A DNA stretch of 64,000 bases from WHSW01 sp963851045 (GCA_963851045.1 CAWKNC010000001.1:62001-126000); one strand, 5' to 3'; positions 17,026 to 27,563 are shown, counted from the stretch's first letter. The notes: generated by a model not told the origin, from the letters alone. Numbers and translations: made by a program.

Positions 17026-17724
17026 ATGGACAACCGACAACATCGGATGAAGCTCGCTGTCGGCGGCGTGCTCACTGCGCTGATCGCCGTCGCCGTCTTG
17101 ATCGCACTCAGTCAATCGGGATCGGACACCGCCGGGGGCGATGGGATCACGAAGGTCGACGCAACGATCGACCGGCTCGAAGACCTCCCGCAGGACGGCA
17201 CGCTCCTTGGGAACAAGGACGCTTCGGTGCGCGTCACCGAGTTTGGCGACCTGCAGTGCCCGGCCTGTCGCCAGTACGCCGAGGTGATCGTGCCGGAGCT
17301 GATCGACAGGTACGTTCGCACGGGCGAGGCAAGTCTCGCGTTTGAGAACTTCACGATCATTGGGCCGGACTCCGCGAGAGCAGCACTTGCCGCGTTGGCG
17401 GCTGCCGAGCAGAATCGCTACTGGCAGTTCATCGATCTGTTCTACGCCAACCAGGGGCCCGAAGACTCCGGCTACGTCACCAACACGTTCCTGGAGGAGA
17501 TCGCGTCGGAGGCCGGCGTCGAAGACATGACGGCCTGGGACGCGGACCGACGCAGCGACGAACTGGCATCGGACCTGGCGAGATCGCAGGAAAGGGCGGC
17601 ACGCCTGGGCCTCGACTCAACTCCGACCCTTGTCGTCAGCGGTCCGGGTGGCAGCGTCACGCTCGCATCTCCAACGCTCGAGCAGCTTGGCACGGCGATC
17701 GAGGAGAACGCCCGGGCTCGCTGA
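17026..17724 (+). CDS. DsbA-like thioredoxin-fold thiol oxidase, membrane anchored
   Basis: 232 residues. An N-terminal signal anchor, LAVGGVLTALIAVAVLIAL, precedes a thioredoxin-fold domain. The catalytic motif is CPAC (GDLQCPACRQYAEV, near residue 82), and the cis-proline loop lies in GLDSTPTLVV. This is the DSBA/thioredoxin_4 group that introduces disulfides into exported proteins. It directly follows the VKOR gene, its expected reoxidation partner, and shares the operon with a usp gene. Confidence 0.92.
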   Translation: MDNRQHRMKLAVGGVLTALIAVAVLIALSQSGSDTAGGDGITKVDATIDRLEDLPQDGTLLGNKDASVRVTEFGDLQCPACRQYAEVIVPELIDRYVRTGEASLAFENFTIIGPDSARAALAALAAAEQNRYWQFIDLFYANQGPEDSGYVTNTFLEEIASEAGVEDMTAWDADRRSDELASDLARSQERAARLGLDSTPTLVVSGPGGSVTLASPTLEQLGTAIEENARAR

Positions 17725-17726
17725 AG

Positions 17727-18059
17727 CTAATCGCCGGCGAGGCTGTCCGGCTCGAGCACGGCAGCGCCTGCCGCCATCACTCCGCAGAGCGCGAGCCAGC
17801 CGAGGCTGATCCCGAACAACACCAGACCGATCTCGAACAGCCGTTGTCCCTTCGCCCCGCCGGTCGTTGCCGCGGCGATGTCGAGGCCCGCAGCGATCAG
17901 CGCCAGGCCCGCGGGCGGCACGAAGGTGATGAGCACGAGCGCCGGGAGGTCGCCGATCTCGACTGCGGTCGCGCCGTAGGCCGCGCACGCCGCGAGCGCG
18001 AGCGCCAACAGCGCCATCGGCACTGCGCCCGAGACGCCTGTGGTTTTGGTCTGAGCCAT
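17727..18059 (-). CDS. Hypothetical small membrane protein
   Basis: 110 residues beginning MAQTKTTG at ATG 18059, with three predicted hydrophobic helices (AVPMALLALALAACAAYG, ALVLITFVPPAGLALIAAG, LVLFGISLGWLALCGVMA). I do not recognise a family. It converges on the DsbA-like gene, leaving two bases between stops, and lies head to head with the Thr-rich protein gene. Confidence 0.6.
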   Translation of the reverse strand: MAQTKTTGVSGAVPMALLALALAACAAYGATAVEIGDLPALVLITFVPPAGLALIAAGLDIAAATTGGAKGQRLFEIGLVLFGISLGWLALCGVMAAGAAVLEPDSLAGD

Positions 18060-18128
18060 GGCGCGCGCGAGACTATCCGCAAGCGCGACGAGTGGTCGGC
18101 TCTGGTCGTGCAACTCTTTTCATAGACC

Positions 18129-18443
18129 GTGGAGCCAGAAGAGACTTTTGATCCCGAGCGCCCACCGCTCGACCCCCGCGCGCGGGTCGCGATCATCGCC
18201 CTGGTGGCGTTGGCGATTGGCCTCGGGATCGCGCTCGCGCTGATCGTCTCGGATCCGCCGAAGGAGGAGGTGCTCGTCACGAGAACCTCCACGACGACGT
18301 CGACGGCCCGCCCTACCACGACGACGATCACCACGTCGACGCTGGAAACGACGACGACCACGACAACAAGCACCGACGAGACAACCACCGTGACCGAGCC
18401 GCCCGAGACCACCACGGTGACCACCACCGTCACCGGCCCCTGA
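18129..18443 (+). CDS. Single-pass membrane protein with Thr-rich extracellular tail
   Basis: 104 residues from GTG 18129. A 22-residue acidic N-terminus is followed by one helix, VAIIALVALAIGLGIALALIV. After that come about 55 residues in which Thr makes up more than half (runs of TTTT interspersed with Ser, Glu and Pro). The tail is probably outside the cell and may be O-glycosylated, a spacer or surface brush. The low-complexity tail is not an artefact of an open frame: the frame also carries a proper membrane helix with flanking charges. Confidence 0.6.
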   Translation: MEPEETFDPERPPLDPRARVAIIALVALAIGLGIALALIVSDPPKEEVLVTRTSTTTSTARPTTTTITTSTLETTTTTTTSTDETTTVTEPPETTTVTTTVTGP

Positions 18444-18445
18444 GC

Positions 18446-19084
18446 TCAGTGGGCTGCTGTGAACCGCGCGCGGGGGTGCTTTGTCTCGATCGCCTCGTCG
18501 ACGATCGCGATGGCGAAGTCCTCCATCGTGATCCGACTGCGGCCGTCGTCGCCAGTGAGGAGGCGATCGGTGCCAACGCGATACTCGCCGGTGCGCTCAC
18601 CCGGCTCGAGCACGGCGCCCGGGCTGGCGTAGGTCCACTCGACGTCGGTCTCCGCCTCGCGTAGGACCTCAAGCGCGTCGGCCTGCGCCTGCGCCTCAGG
18701 CCTCCACTCCTCGCGAAAGTCGTGCGTGTCCATCAGGCGTGTGCCGTCGTCGTCGATCTCGAGATCGCCCGCGCCACCCGCGACCACGAGGCGCGGAACC
18801 TCGGCTCGCGAGAGCCCGACGAGCAGACTCGCGGCGACCTCGGAAAGGACCTCCGGGTGCGAGTGCTGGGTGACGGCGCTGAGCGCGGCGTCATGTCCAG
18901 CGGCGATCGAGGCCACGGCGGACGGGTCGGTGGCATCGGCGGTGACCACGGTGATCTCGCGCGCGACTCCCTCGAAGCGCGAGGCATCTCGTACGGCCGC
19001 ACTGACCTCGAATCCGCGCTCGAGGCACTCCATGATGAGCCGGCGGCCGAGGTCGCCGTTGGCGCCGAAAACGATCACTCTCAT
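18446..19084 (-). CDS. NAD(P)-binding protein, NmrA/SDR-like (atypical short-chain dehydrogenase)
   Basis: 212 residues starting MRVIVFGANGDLGRRLI, the glycine-rich dinucleotide motif at the extreme N-terminus. VTADATDPSAV and a later TYASPGAVLEPGERTGEY match the NAD(P)H-binding group related to YwnB and NmrA. These lack the full YxxxK catalytic pair and act as reductases or redox sensors. The start is ATG 19084. It faces the winged-helix gene across 58 bases. The substrate is unknown. Confidence 0.85.
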   Translation of the reverse strand: MRVIVFGANGDLGRRLIMECLERGFEVSAAVRDASRFEGVAREITVVTADATDPSAVASIAAGHDAALSAVTQHSHPEVLSEVAASLLVGLSRAEVPRLVVAGGAGDLEIDDDGTRLMDTHDFREEWRPEAQAQADALEVLREAETDVEWTYASPGAVLEPGERTGEYRVGTDRLLTGDDGRSRITMEDFAIAIVDEAIETKHPRARFTAAH

Positions 19085-19142
19085 CGACCTAGTTGAGCAG
19101 AACGATCACTGGCGCCCGCGCGCCTCGTAGGGTCTCGCGAAC

Positions 19143-20305
19143 GTGTCTCGCCGGCATGCCAACCGCGTCTCGCTCTCCGCCTCCGAGGCCCGCCGCGTGG
19201 CCCTGGGCGCCCAGGGATTTTCCGATCCGCGGCCTTCTGCGCAGCCGACCGGCTGGGACCTGCGGCGCGTGATCGGCCGCGTTGGGCTGATCCAGATCGA
19301 CTCGGTCAATGTCTTGGAGCGCGCGCACTATCTACCCGCGTTCAGTCGCCTGGGTCCGTACGACCGCGACGGGCTCGACCGTCTCGCATACCGCGCTCCC
19401 CGACGCCTGTTCGAGTACTGGGGGCATGAGGCCTCGCTGATCCCGGTTGAGGCTCAGCCATTGCTTCGATGGCGCATGGCGCAGGCGCACACCGACGCCT
19501 GGGGTGGAATGCGACGCGTGGCCGAGGAGCAGCCGGAGCTGGTCGCGAGCGTGCTCGAGGAAGTTCACGATCGCGGCCCCATCGCCGCCTCGGAGCTCTC
19601 GCACGAGCGCCCGCGGCGCAGCGGGCCCTGGTGGGATTGGTCAGATGGCAAGCGCGCGCTCGAGTTCCTCTTTTGGAGCGGCCGCATCAGCTCGGCGAGG
19701 CGCCGGCGCTTCGAGCGGCTCTACGACCTCACCGAGCGCGTGTTGCCGGCGAAGATCCTCAACGCCGCGACGCCCGCGCCCGACGATGCACAGCGCGAGC
19801 TGCTTCGCATCGCGGCGCGTTCACTGGGGGTCGCCGCGGAGGCCGACCTGCGCGAGTACTTCCGCCTCACGGCCGCCGAGGCCAAGCCGCGCTTAGCCGA
19901 GCTCGTCGAGGCGGGGGACCTGCTCCCGGTCGAGGTTGAGGGTTGGGGCCGCACGCCGGATACCTCGACCCTCGCGCCCGGATCCCGAGGCGGATCGACG
20001 CGCGCGCCCTCCTTGGCCCGTTCGACTCGTTGCTGTGGGCTCGCCCACGGGTGCAGCGCATCTTCGGGTTTCAATTCCGGCTTGAGATCTACGTCCCCGC
20101 CCCGAAGCGCGTGCACGGCTACTACGTACTGCCGTTTCTCTTAGGCGACCAGCTCGTCGCCCGCGTCGATCTCAAGTCCGACCGAGCCGCCGGCCGGCTG
20201 CTCGTGCGCGCGACGCACCTGGAGCCAAGCGCACCACCGGAGACGGCGGAAGCGCTGGAGGCAGAGCTGACGTCGCTCGCGGGCTGGCTGGGACTCGAGC
20301 GCTAG
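19143..20305 (+). pseudogene. Winged-helix DNA-binding protein, YcaQ/AlkZ-like, with one apparent frameshift
   Basis: YcaQ/AlkZ-type proteins are DNA glycosylases that unhook interstrand crosslinks. The first part has LIQIDSVNVLERAHYLPAFSR, RAPRRLFEYWGHEASLIP and RVLPAKIL, all typical of the family. The frame holds to about residue 272 (EGWGRTPD). It then continues correctly, one base out of phase, as YLDPRARIPRRID, LLGPFDSLLWARPR and LEIYVPAPKRVHGYYVLPFL, ending at 20305. One base appears to be missing near 19956-19961. The last 115 residues include the family's conserved FDSLLW motif, so the break would inactivate the protein if real. It converges on the SDR gene with a four-base overlap. 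Confidence 0.82.
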
Positions 20306-21093
20306 CCGGGCAGGTCCAGCGAGGCGACGAGCTTTCGCATCCCCCTGATCCAGCGCTCCGGGTCGGCGCCCTTGAGAGCGATGTGCTGGGACACCTCCGG
20401 GTGCGGGAGGATGAGGAAGCGCTCCTCGCGTATCGCCTCGAGCGCGACCTCGGCAACCTCGTCGGGCTCGAGGATGCCGCCCGCCTCCAGCAGCGCGGCC
20501 CCCACCGGTTCCTCTTTGGCCAGCTCGAGCATCGCGGTCTGAACCGCCTGCGGGCACATGCACGAAACCTTGATCCCGCGATCTCCATAAGCGATCGCAA
20601 GCCACTCGGCGAGCGAGACGGCACCGTGCTTGGTGACCGAATAGGCAAGCGCCGACACCTGAGTGGTCAGCCCGGCGGCTGAGGCGGTATTGACGAGGTA
20701 GCCCGAGCCGCGCTCGAGCATCTGCGGAAGCAGTGCCTGCGCTGCCCAGACGTGCGACATGACGTTGATGTCCCAGGTCGCTTTCCACTCGGCTTCAACG
20801 GCGCCCTCGGGCCCGCCCGAGGGCCCGGGAACGCCGGCGTTCGACCAGAACAGGTCGATCGGGCCGTTCTCGGCGACCGCGTCCGCCACCAGGCCCTGCA
20901 CGCTTTCGCCGCTGGCGGCGTCGAACTGGCGCGCGTGGCCTCCGATCTCCTCCGCCACGGCCTCGGCGCCGCCCAGGTCGCGATCGGCCACAACCACCGT
21001 GCCGGCTCCCTCGGCCGCGAATCGCCGCGCGAGGGCCGCACCGATACCACCGGCCGCACCGGTGATCACCACGTGTGCGCCTGTGACCTCCAT
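20302..21093 (-). CDS. Short-chain dehydrogenase/reductase
   Basis: 263 residues from ATG 21093, whose ATGA overlaps the ohr stop. The classical SDR elements are TGAAGGIGAALARRF for NAD(P), DLFWSNAGVPGPSG (NAG motif), the Ser in VNTASAAG, and the YSVTKHG catalytic Tyr-Lys pair. An upstream in-frame extension of 24 residues lies wholly inside ohr and is unlikely. Coupling to ohr suggests a role in handling lipid-peroxide or aldehyde products, but that is inference. Confidence 0.9.
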   Translation of the reverse strand: MEVTGAHVVITGAAGGIGAALARRFAAEGAGTVVVADRDLGGAEAVAEEIGGHARQFDAASGESVQGLVADAVAENGPIDLFWSNAGVPGPSGGPEGAVEAEWKATWDINVMSHVWAAQALLPQMLERGSGYLVNTASAAGLTTQVSALAYSVTKHGAVSLAEWLAIAYGDRGIKVSCMCPQAVQTAMLELAKEEPVGAALLEAGGILEPDEVAEVALEAIREERFLILPHPEVSQHIALKGADPERWIRGMRKLVASLDLPG

Positions 21094-21539
21094 CAGCCGA
21101 CGGGCTGGCCGTTGGCCGTCAGCTTCACATCGATGTTGCCGCGCGTCGCATTCGAGTACGGACACACCCTGTGCGCTGCGGCGACGAGGTCTGCCGCGGC
21201 CTGCTGGTCGGTGATCGACGGCAGGCGGACATCGAGCTCGACCGCGAGTTTGAAGGCCCGATCCTCAGTGGGCAGCAGCATCACCTTCGAGTCGATCGAG
21301 ACGTCATCGCTTTCGAGCTCGAGCTTGCGGCGACGCACAACCGAGCCGATCGCGCTTTCGAAGCACGACGCGTAGCCGACCGCGAACAGCTGCTCGGGGT
21401 TCGTGCCGCCGCCGGGGCCGCCAAGTACCGAGGGGATCCGGATGTCGACCTCGAGCTCGCCATCGCTGGTCTTGCCGTGGCCCTCGATCCGCCCGCCGGT
21501 CACGGTCGCCTCAGCTGTGTACAGAACCTTGTCGCTCAT
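21093..21539 (-). CDS. Organic hydroperoxide resistance protein (OsmC/Ohr family)
   Basis: Thiol peroxidase that reduces organic hydroperoxides. It has 148 residues, a typical length. The two catalytic cysteines are in VGYASCFESAI and HRVCPYSNATRGN, and the Ohr-type N-terminus ATVTGGRIEGHGKTSDG is present. ATG 21539 follows the ribosome binding site AAGGAAGG. The next gene downstream, an SDR, begins inside its stop codon. No MarR-type ohrR regulator is adjacent. Confidence 0.94.
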   Translation of the reverse strand: MSDKVLYTAEATVTGGRIEGHGKTSDGELEVDIRIPSVLGGPGGGTNPEQLFAVGYASCFESAIGSVVRRRKLELESDDVSIDSKVMLLPTEDRAFKLAVELDVRLPSITDQQAAADLVAAAHRVCPYSNATRGNIDVKLTANGQPVG

Positions 21540-21622
21540 CCATTCCCTTCCTTGCGGTCTCTCGCCGACACCGAACCTATCTGTCTGCTTAGCCCCACCA
21601 CGATGTGGGAAGGTGCCTGAGC

Positions 21623-22036
21623 GTGGAGGAAGAGCGACCCCTAACCACCGCTGCTGAGCGCAGCCCGTTGGCGGAGACGACCGACGCCACGTCCGAGCGC
21701 GTCGATCGACGCTCGTCGATCGAGGCGGCGCTGATCGTGACGGTGCTGATCGGGGTCTGGCTGATCGTCTCCGCCTTTGCCCTTGCCTACGACAAGCCGG
21801 CGGTACCGGTCATCTGGGGGATCGTCGTGATCCTCCTCGCGGTTCTTCGACTCGTCGGCGCCATGGCATCGAGGACCCTTGGCGCGGTGACCGCGCTGAC
21901 GGGAGCGTTGATCATCGTCAGTGCCTTTTTGATCGACGACCCGCCCGGCCCCACCGCGAACATGGCGCTGCTTGGGCTCGCCGTGATCATCGTCTCGGTC
22001 ATCGGCAGCGCTGGTCCAGCGCGCCCCCGCAACTAG
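21623..22036 (+). CDS. Hypothetical four-helix membrane protein, SPW-repeat-like
   Basis: 137 residues from GTG 21623, with an alternative GTG at 21605. A polar 35-residue N-terminus is followed by four helices: AALIVTVLIGVWLIVSAFAL, VPVIWGIVVILLAVLRLVG, LGAVTALTGALIIVSAFLI and MALLGLAVIIVSVIG. The repeated pattern of W/LIVSAF after a helix resembles SPW-repeat proteins, but the SPW triplet itself is not preserved. It lies 79 bases before lon. Function unknown. Confidence 0.6.
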   Translation: MEEERPLTTAAERSPLAETTDATSERVDRRSSIEAALIVTVLIGVWLIVSAFALAYDKPAVPVIWGIVVILLAVLRLVGAMASRTLGAVTALTGALIIVSAFLIDDPPGPTANMALLGLAVIIVSVIGSAGPARPRN

Positions 22037-22068
22037 CGCAGCGGGCCGCCTGGAGGGCGGCGCTACCA

Positions 22069-22084
22069 TTACTTCAGAAAGTAA
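22069..22084. promoter_or_regulatory. Perfect inverted repeat in the lon leader
   Basis: TTACTT-CAGA-AAGTAA is a perfect 6-bp inverted repeat with a 4-base spacer, 32 bases before the lon ATG and unusually AT-rich for this genome. It could be an operator controlling the heat-shock-type protease. It does not resemble the CIRCE or HAIR consensus as I know them. Confidence 0.4.
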
Positions 22085-22115
22085 AGCGCCCCCGGGCCAG
22101 CCAAAGGACGACCGC

Positions 22116-24401
<2,286 letters not shown>

Positions 24402-24436
24402 GGTTGTTCGACGCGCGAAGCGTTGACGCCCTCGGA

Positions 24437-24934
24437 CTACTCCTCGAAGTTGAGCGAGAGGTCCTCGACGTTGGCCGACCTGCTGCAGGCGACCTCGGTC
24501 GGACTGTCGCTCGACGTCAGCTCGGCGATGCGGATGCTCTTCCCCCTCAGCGGTGAACCGCGTCGCTTGCCGCTGCTCTGCGCGTAGATGTCGTCGTTCG
24601 AATCGGTCTTGACGTTGTCTCGCCAGATCACGTAGTCAGCGGCGTCGACGACCGAGCACGGCTTGCGATTGCCGGTGAGCTCGTATGACGTGTTCGGCTC
24701 GAGCGAATGCAGCGAGATCAGCACGCCGATGATCCCCCTCGGCCTCGCCTTGGCGACGACGATGCCCTCGACCGCGTCGTCGAACCTCGCGACCACGTAC
24801 TTGCCCTTTGACGCCTTGGCGGATGCGCGAGATGCGTCGTCCGCCTTCGACGATGCCTGCGAGAAGTTGGCGACCGATACGACCAAGACGCCGATCGCGA
24901 TGGCGCCCAGCACGGCGCCGAGTCGTGCGTTCAT
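24437..24934 (-). CDS. Hypothetical exported protein
   Basis: 165 residues from ATG 24934. The N-terminal hydrophobic segment LGAVLGAIAIGVLVVSVANF serves as a signal or anchor. A Ser/Ala/Lys linker follows, then a domain with YVVARFDDAVEGIVVAKARPRG, two cysteines and NTSYELTGNRKPCSVVDAADYVIWRD. The layout resembles small actinobacterial surface proteins with a CHRD-like beta fold, but I cannot name the family. It converges on lon and is divergent from the NHL-repeat protein. Confidence 0.6.
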   Translation of the reverse strand: MNARLGAVLGAIAIGVLVVSVANFSQASSKADDASRASAKASKGKYVVARFDDAVEGIVVAKARPRGIIGVLISLHSLEPNTSYELTGNRKPCSVVDAADYVIWRDNVKTDSNDDIYAQSSGKRRGSPLRGKSIRIAELTSSDSPTEVACSRSANVEDLSLNFEE

Positions 24935-25004
24935 GTCTGCCTTCCTGGTGGTTGAACAACGCCCCCAGCCCCCGCAACCCCAGCCTATAACGACGAACTC
25001 TCCA

Positions 25005-25018
25005 GTCAAGACCTTGAC
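25005..25018. promoter_or_regulatory. Inverted repeat in the divergent region before the NHL-repeat gene
   Basis: GTCAAG-AC-CTTGAC has perfect 6-bp arms and a 2-base spacer, 22 bases before the GTG start at 25041. The 106-base divergent region between the two exported-protein genes shows no clear sigma-70 promoter, so this symmetry is the only notable element there. Confidence 0.3.
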
Positions 25019-25040
25019 GCTCGACTTAGACTGCGGGCGA

Positions 25041-26346
25041 GTGAGCAAATCGGCGAGAGCGATCCTTCTCGTCGCGGGGGCGTTCACGGCTCTCGCGACG
25101 TCACCCGCGGCACACGCCGCGCCGGCGGTCGCGGGGGAGTTTGCGCTGCCAGCGGGCATCACGGTCGGCTCCAACAACGAGCTCGTGGCCGGGCCGGACG
25201 GCAACATCTGGATCGCCACCGAGCAGACGAACAAGATCGTGCGGATGACACCCGCCGGGGTGCCGACCGAGTTGACACCGCCCGGAATGACGAAGGCGAT
25301 CACCGGAATCACCGTTGGCCCCGACGGCAAGCTCTACGGAGCCCAGGGCGACGGGTTCATCGTCATCGACCCGGCGAATCCGCTCGGCGCGAGTCAGCAG
25401 AGCATCGGCGGGCTCCTCGGCGCACAGGGGATCACGGCGGGCGCGGACGGCAACGTCTGGATGGCGGGGAGCAATGGAATCGTGAAGATCCCGCCCGCGA
25501 ACCCGGCGGGCTTCACCAACAACGCCGTCGTGCTCAACGGCCCGAAGGGAATGACGACGGGCAGCGACGAGCGGCTCTGGATCGCTGATGGACCGGACAT
25601 CGTCAGCACGACGACCACGGCCCCAACCGTCCTCAAGAAGGACACGGTCGGCGGTGGCACCCAGGACGTCGCAGCGGGGCCAAGCACTCAGGTCGCGTAC
25701 GCGAACCCGGTCAGTAGCCCGCAGACGGTGGGTCTGATCGTCACGGGCGGGGCCCCCCAGCCGATCACGCTCGCCAACACCGACCCGTTCGGCGTCACCT
25801 TCGGCAACGACGGCGCCTACTGGGTGGCCCGGTCGCAAGGCCAACGATCTGCTGCGGCTGACGACAACCGGCGAGACCTCTTCGCTGGCGGGCTTTGCGG
25901 CAAGCGGCGGCGTGGGTCCGCGCAAGGTCACCACCGGGCCCGACGACACTCTCTGGGTCACGCTCGACACGCCGGAGAAGATCGGCAAGGTCACCGGCGT
26001 CACCGCGCCCGTGACCCCCACGCCCGACCCCGATCCCGACCCCGACCCGCCGATAGCCACCGCGCCGGAGACCAGCCTGGGCAAGGTGCCCAAGAAGAAG
26101 GTCAAGGCCAAGCGCTCCACGGGCAAGGCGAAGGTCAAGTTCAAGTTCAGCGCCACCGGAACGGCGCCGAGCTTTCAGTGCACGCTCAAGAAGAGGGGCA
26201 AGAAAGCAAAGGTGAGCGCCTGCACCTCGCCCACGAAGTACAAGCTCAAGCCGGGCAAGTACAAGTTCACCGTGGTTGCGAGCGCGGACGGGCTCGTCGA
26301 CGAATCGCCGGCGAAGGCGAAGTTCAAGGTCGTCAAACGTAAGTAA
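25041..26346 (+). pseudogene. Secreted NHL/SMP-30-like beta-propeller protein, one apparent +1 frameshift
   Basis: A signal peptide (RAILLVAGAFTALATSPAAHA) is followed by propeller repeats of the virginiamycin B lyase-like type, each with a core like AGPDGNIWIATEQTNKIVRM (GPDGKLYGAQ, GADGNVWMAG, GSDERLWIAD). The reading frame breaks at about 25836, where an extra c after WVARS must be skipped to give KANDLLRLTTTGETSSLAGF. The final blade GPDDTLWVTLDTPEKIGKV is then intact. A Pro-Asp repeat linker (PTPDPDPDPDPP) and a Lys-rich C-terminal domain follow, ending at TAA 26346. It probably sits at the cell surface; the ligand is unknown. Confidence 0.75.
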
Positions 26347-26364
26347 TACGAGCGGTCCGCGTCT

Positions 26365-26415
26365 GGTGCGGTTACGCACAAGATACCCCCGGGCCGCACC
26401 GAGACCCCTATCTCG
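26365..26415. terminator. Two possible hairpins after the NHL-repeat gene
   Basis: GGTGCGG at 26365-26371 can pair with CCGCACC at 26394-26400 across a 22-base loop. Immediately after, CGAGA at 26400-26404 can pair with TCTCG at 26411-26415 with a 6-base loop, followed by TTATC. Position after a stop codon suggests termination, but neither has a proper T tract. Confidence 0.35.
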
Positions 26416-26517
26416 TTATCCTGCCCTCCCCCTCCGTTGGACGTCGCGGACTCCCCGAGCCGCGTGACGGGCTGAAAATGGCGATCTGTAGGCGGCGCCG
26501 GACACGCCGCAAGCTGC

Positions 26518-26546
26518 TTGCAGCTGCAACTATTTTTCGCTATACT
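26518..26546 (+). promoter_or_regulatory. Sigma-70-type promoter of the sigma factor gene, with palindrome over the -35 box
   Basis: TTGCAG at 26518-26523 and TATACT at 26541-26546 are separated by exactly 17 bases, close to the housekeeping consensus. The -35 hexamer is the left half of a perfect 12-bp palindrome, TTGCAGCTGCAA (26518-26529), a natural position for a repressor or activator site. The region 26520-26600 is far more AT-rich than the genome average. This is the clearest promoter in the window. Confidence 0.7.
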
Positions 26547-26609
26547 TTTTGAAGCCAGGGGTATAGGGGTAGTAACCGAATAAAGAGGCGACCTAGTAGA
26601 GGGGTGAAT

Positions 26610-27563
26610 ATGCCTCGCCAGAGAGGCGCTGCCGAGCAGCGCGACCAAGTACGCCGCCGACGCGGTGAGCACTTCAACAACGCTTCAAAGGGCGCCGGCG
26701 CGAGCCGTGCGCAGCAGAGAACAGATACGCATGCGGTCGCCGAAGCAACGACGGACAGTCTTCAGCTGTTCATCAACCAGGCGATGAAATACCCGCTTCT
26801 GACCGCGCAGGAGGAGGTCGAGCTCGCTCAGGCGATCGAGCGCGGCGACCTTGCTGCCAAGGAGCGGCTGATCAACTCGAACCTGCGACTCGTGATCAAG
26901 TTCGCGCGTCGCTACCAGGGCTTCGGCCTGCCGCTCGCCGACCTCGTCCAGGAGGCGATGCTCGGACTCATCCGCGCTGCGGAGAAGTTCGACTGGCGGC
27001 GCGGCTACAAGTTCTCAACCTACGCGGTCCTCTGGATCAAGCAGTCGATTCAGCGCGGCCTCGACAACACCGGGCGCGGCGTGCGGATCCCCGCACACAT
27101 CGCCCAGCGCGAGCGCACGGTCAACCGCACGACCACCCAGCTCGCGGTCGAGCTCAACCGCGACCCGACCGACAAGGAGGTCGCCAAGCGCGCCAAGCTC
27201 CCGCTCGACGAGGTCATGGCGGTTCGCGATCTGACCAGGATCACAACCAGCCTCGACACGCCGGTCGGCGATGGCGACACGACGCTCGGCGAGCTCCACG
27301 CAGAGAGCACGGCCGACCTCGAGGACGAGGTCATGGTCCGCGAGCAGGAGGAAGCGGTCGGGGCTGCCCTGGCCAAGCTTCCCGATGACGAGCGGATGAT
27401 CATCATGGCCCGGTTCGGCACAGGTGGCCGGCCCGAGGTATCACTGCGCGACGCGGCCCGCGAGCTGGGTGTCACCCAGAAGGCCGCACGTGAACTCGAG
27501 GAGCGGGCGCTGGCGCGCCTCGCGACTGACGGTTCGCTCTCAGGCTGGCGCGCCGCCGCCTAG
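26610..27563 (+). CDS. RNA polymerase sigma-70 family factor, group 2-like
   Basis: 317 residues from ATG 26610, preceded by GAGGGG. After a basic N-terminus comes region 1.2 (DSLQLFINQAMKYPLLTAQE). Region 2 is strongly conserved, including NLRLVIKFARRYQGFGLPL, DLVQEAMLGLIRAAEKFDWR and KFSTYAVLWIKQSIQRGL. Region 3 contains VNRTTTQLAVELNRDPTD. Region 4 (LPDDERMIIMARFG, then SLRDAARELGVTQKAARELE) is weaker than in housekeeping sigma factors. There is no long region 1.1. This suits an alternative, RpoD-related group 2 factor. It overlaps the convergent surface-protein gene by 24 bases. Confidence 0.9.
   Translation: MPRQRGAAEQRDQVRRRRGEHFNNASKGAGASRAQQRTDTHAVAEATTDSLQLFINQAMKYPLLTAQEEVELAQAIERGDLAAKERLINSNLRLVIKFARRYQGFGLPLADLVQEAMLGLIRAAEKFDWRRGYKFSTYAVLWIKQSIQRGLDNTGRGVRIPAHIAQRERTVNRTTTQLAVELNRDPTDKEVAKRAKLPLDEVMAVRDLTRITTSLDTPVGDGDTTLGELHAESTADLEDEVMVREQEEAVGAALAKLPDDERMIIMARFGTGGRPEVSLRDAARELGVTQKAARELEERALARLATDGSLSGWRAAA

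Noticed and set aside
25014..25032. TTGACG followed by TAGACT as a sigma-70 promoter for the NHL protein
   Set aside because: The spacing is only seven bases, far from the usual 16-18.
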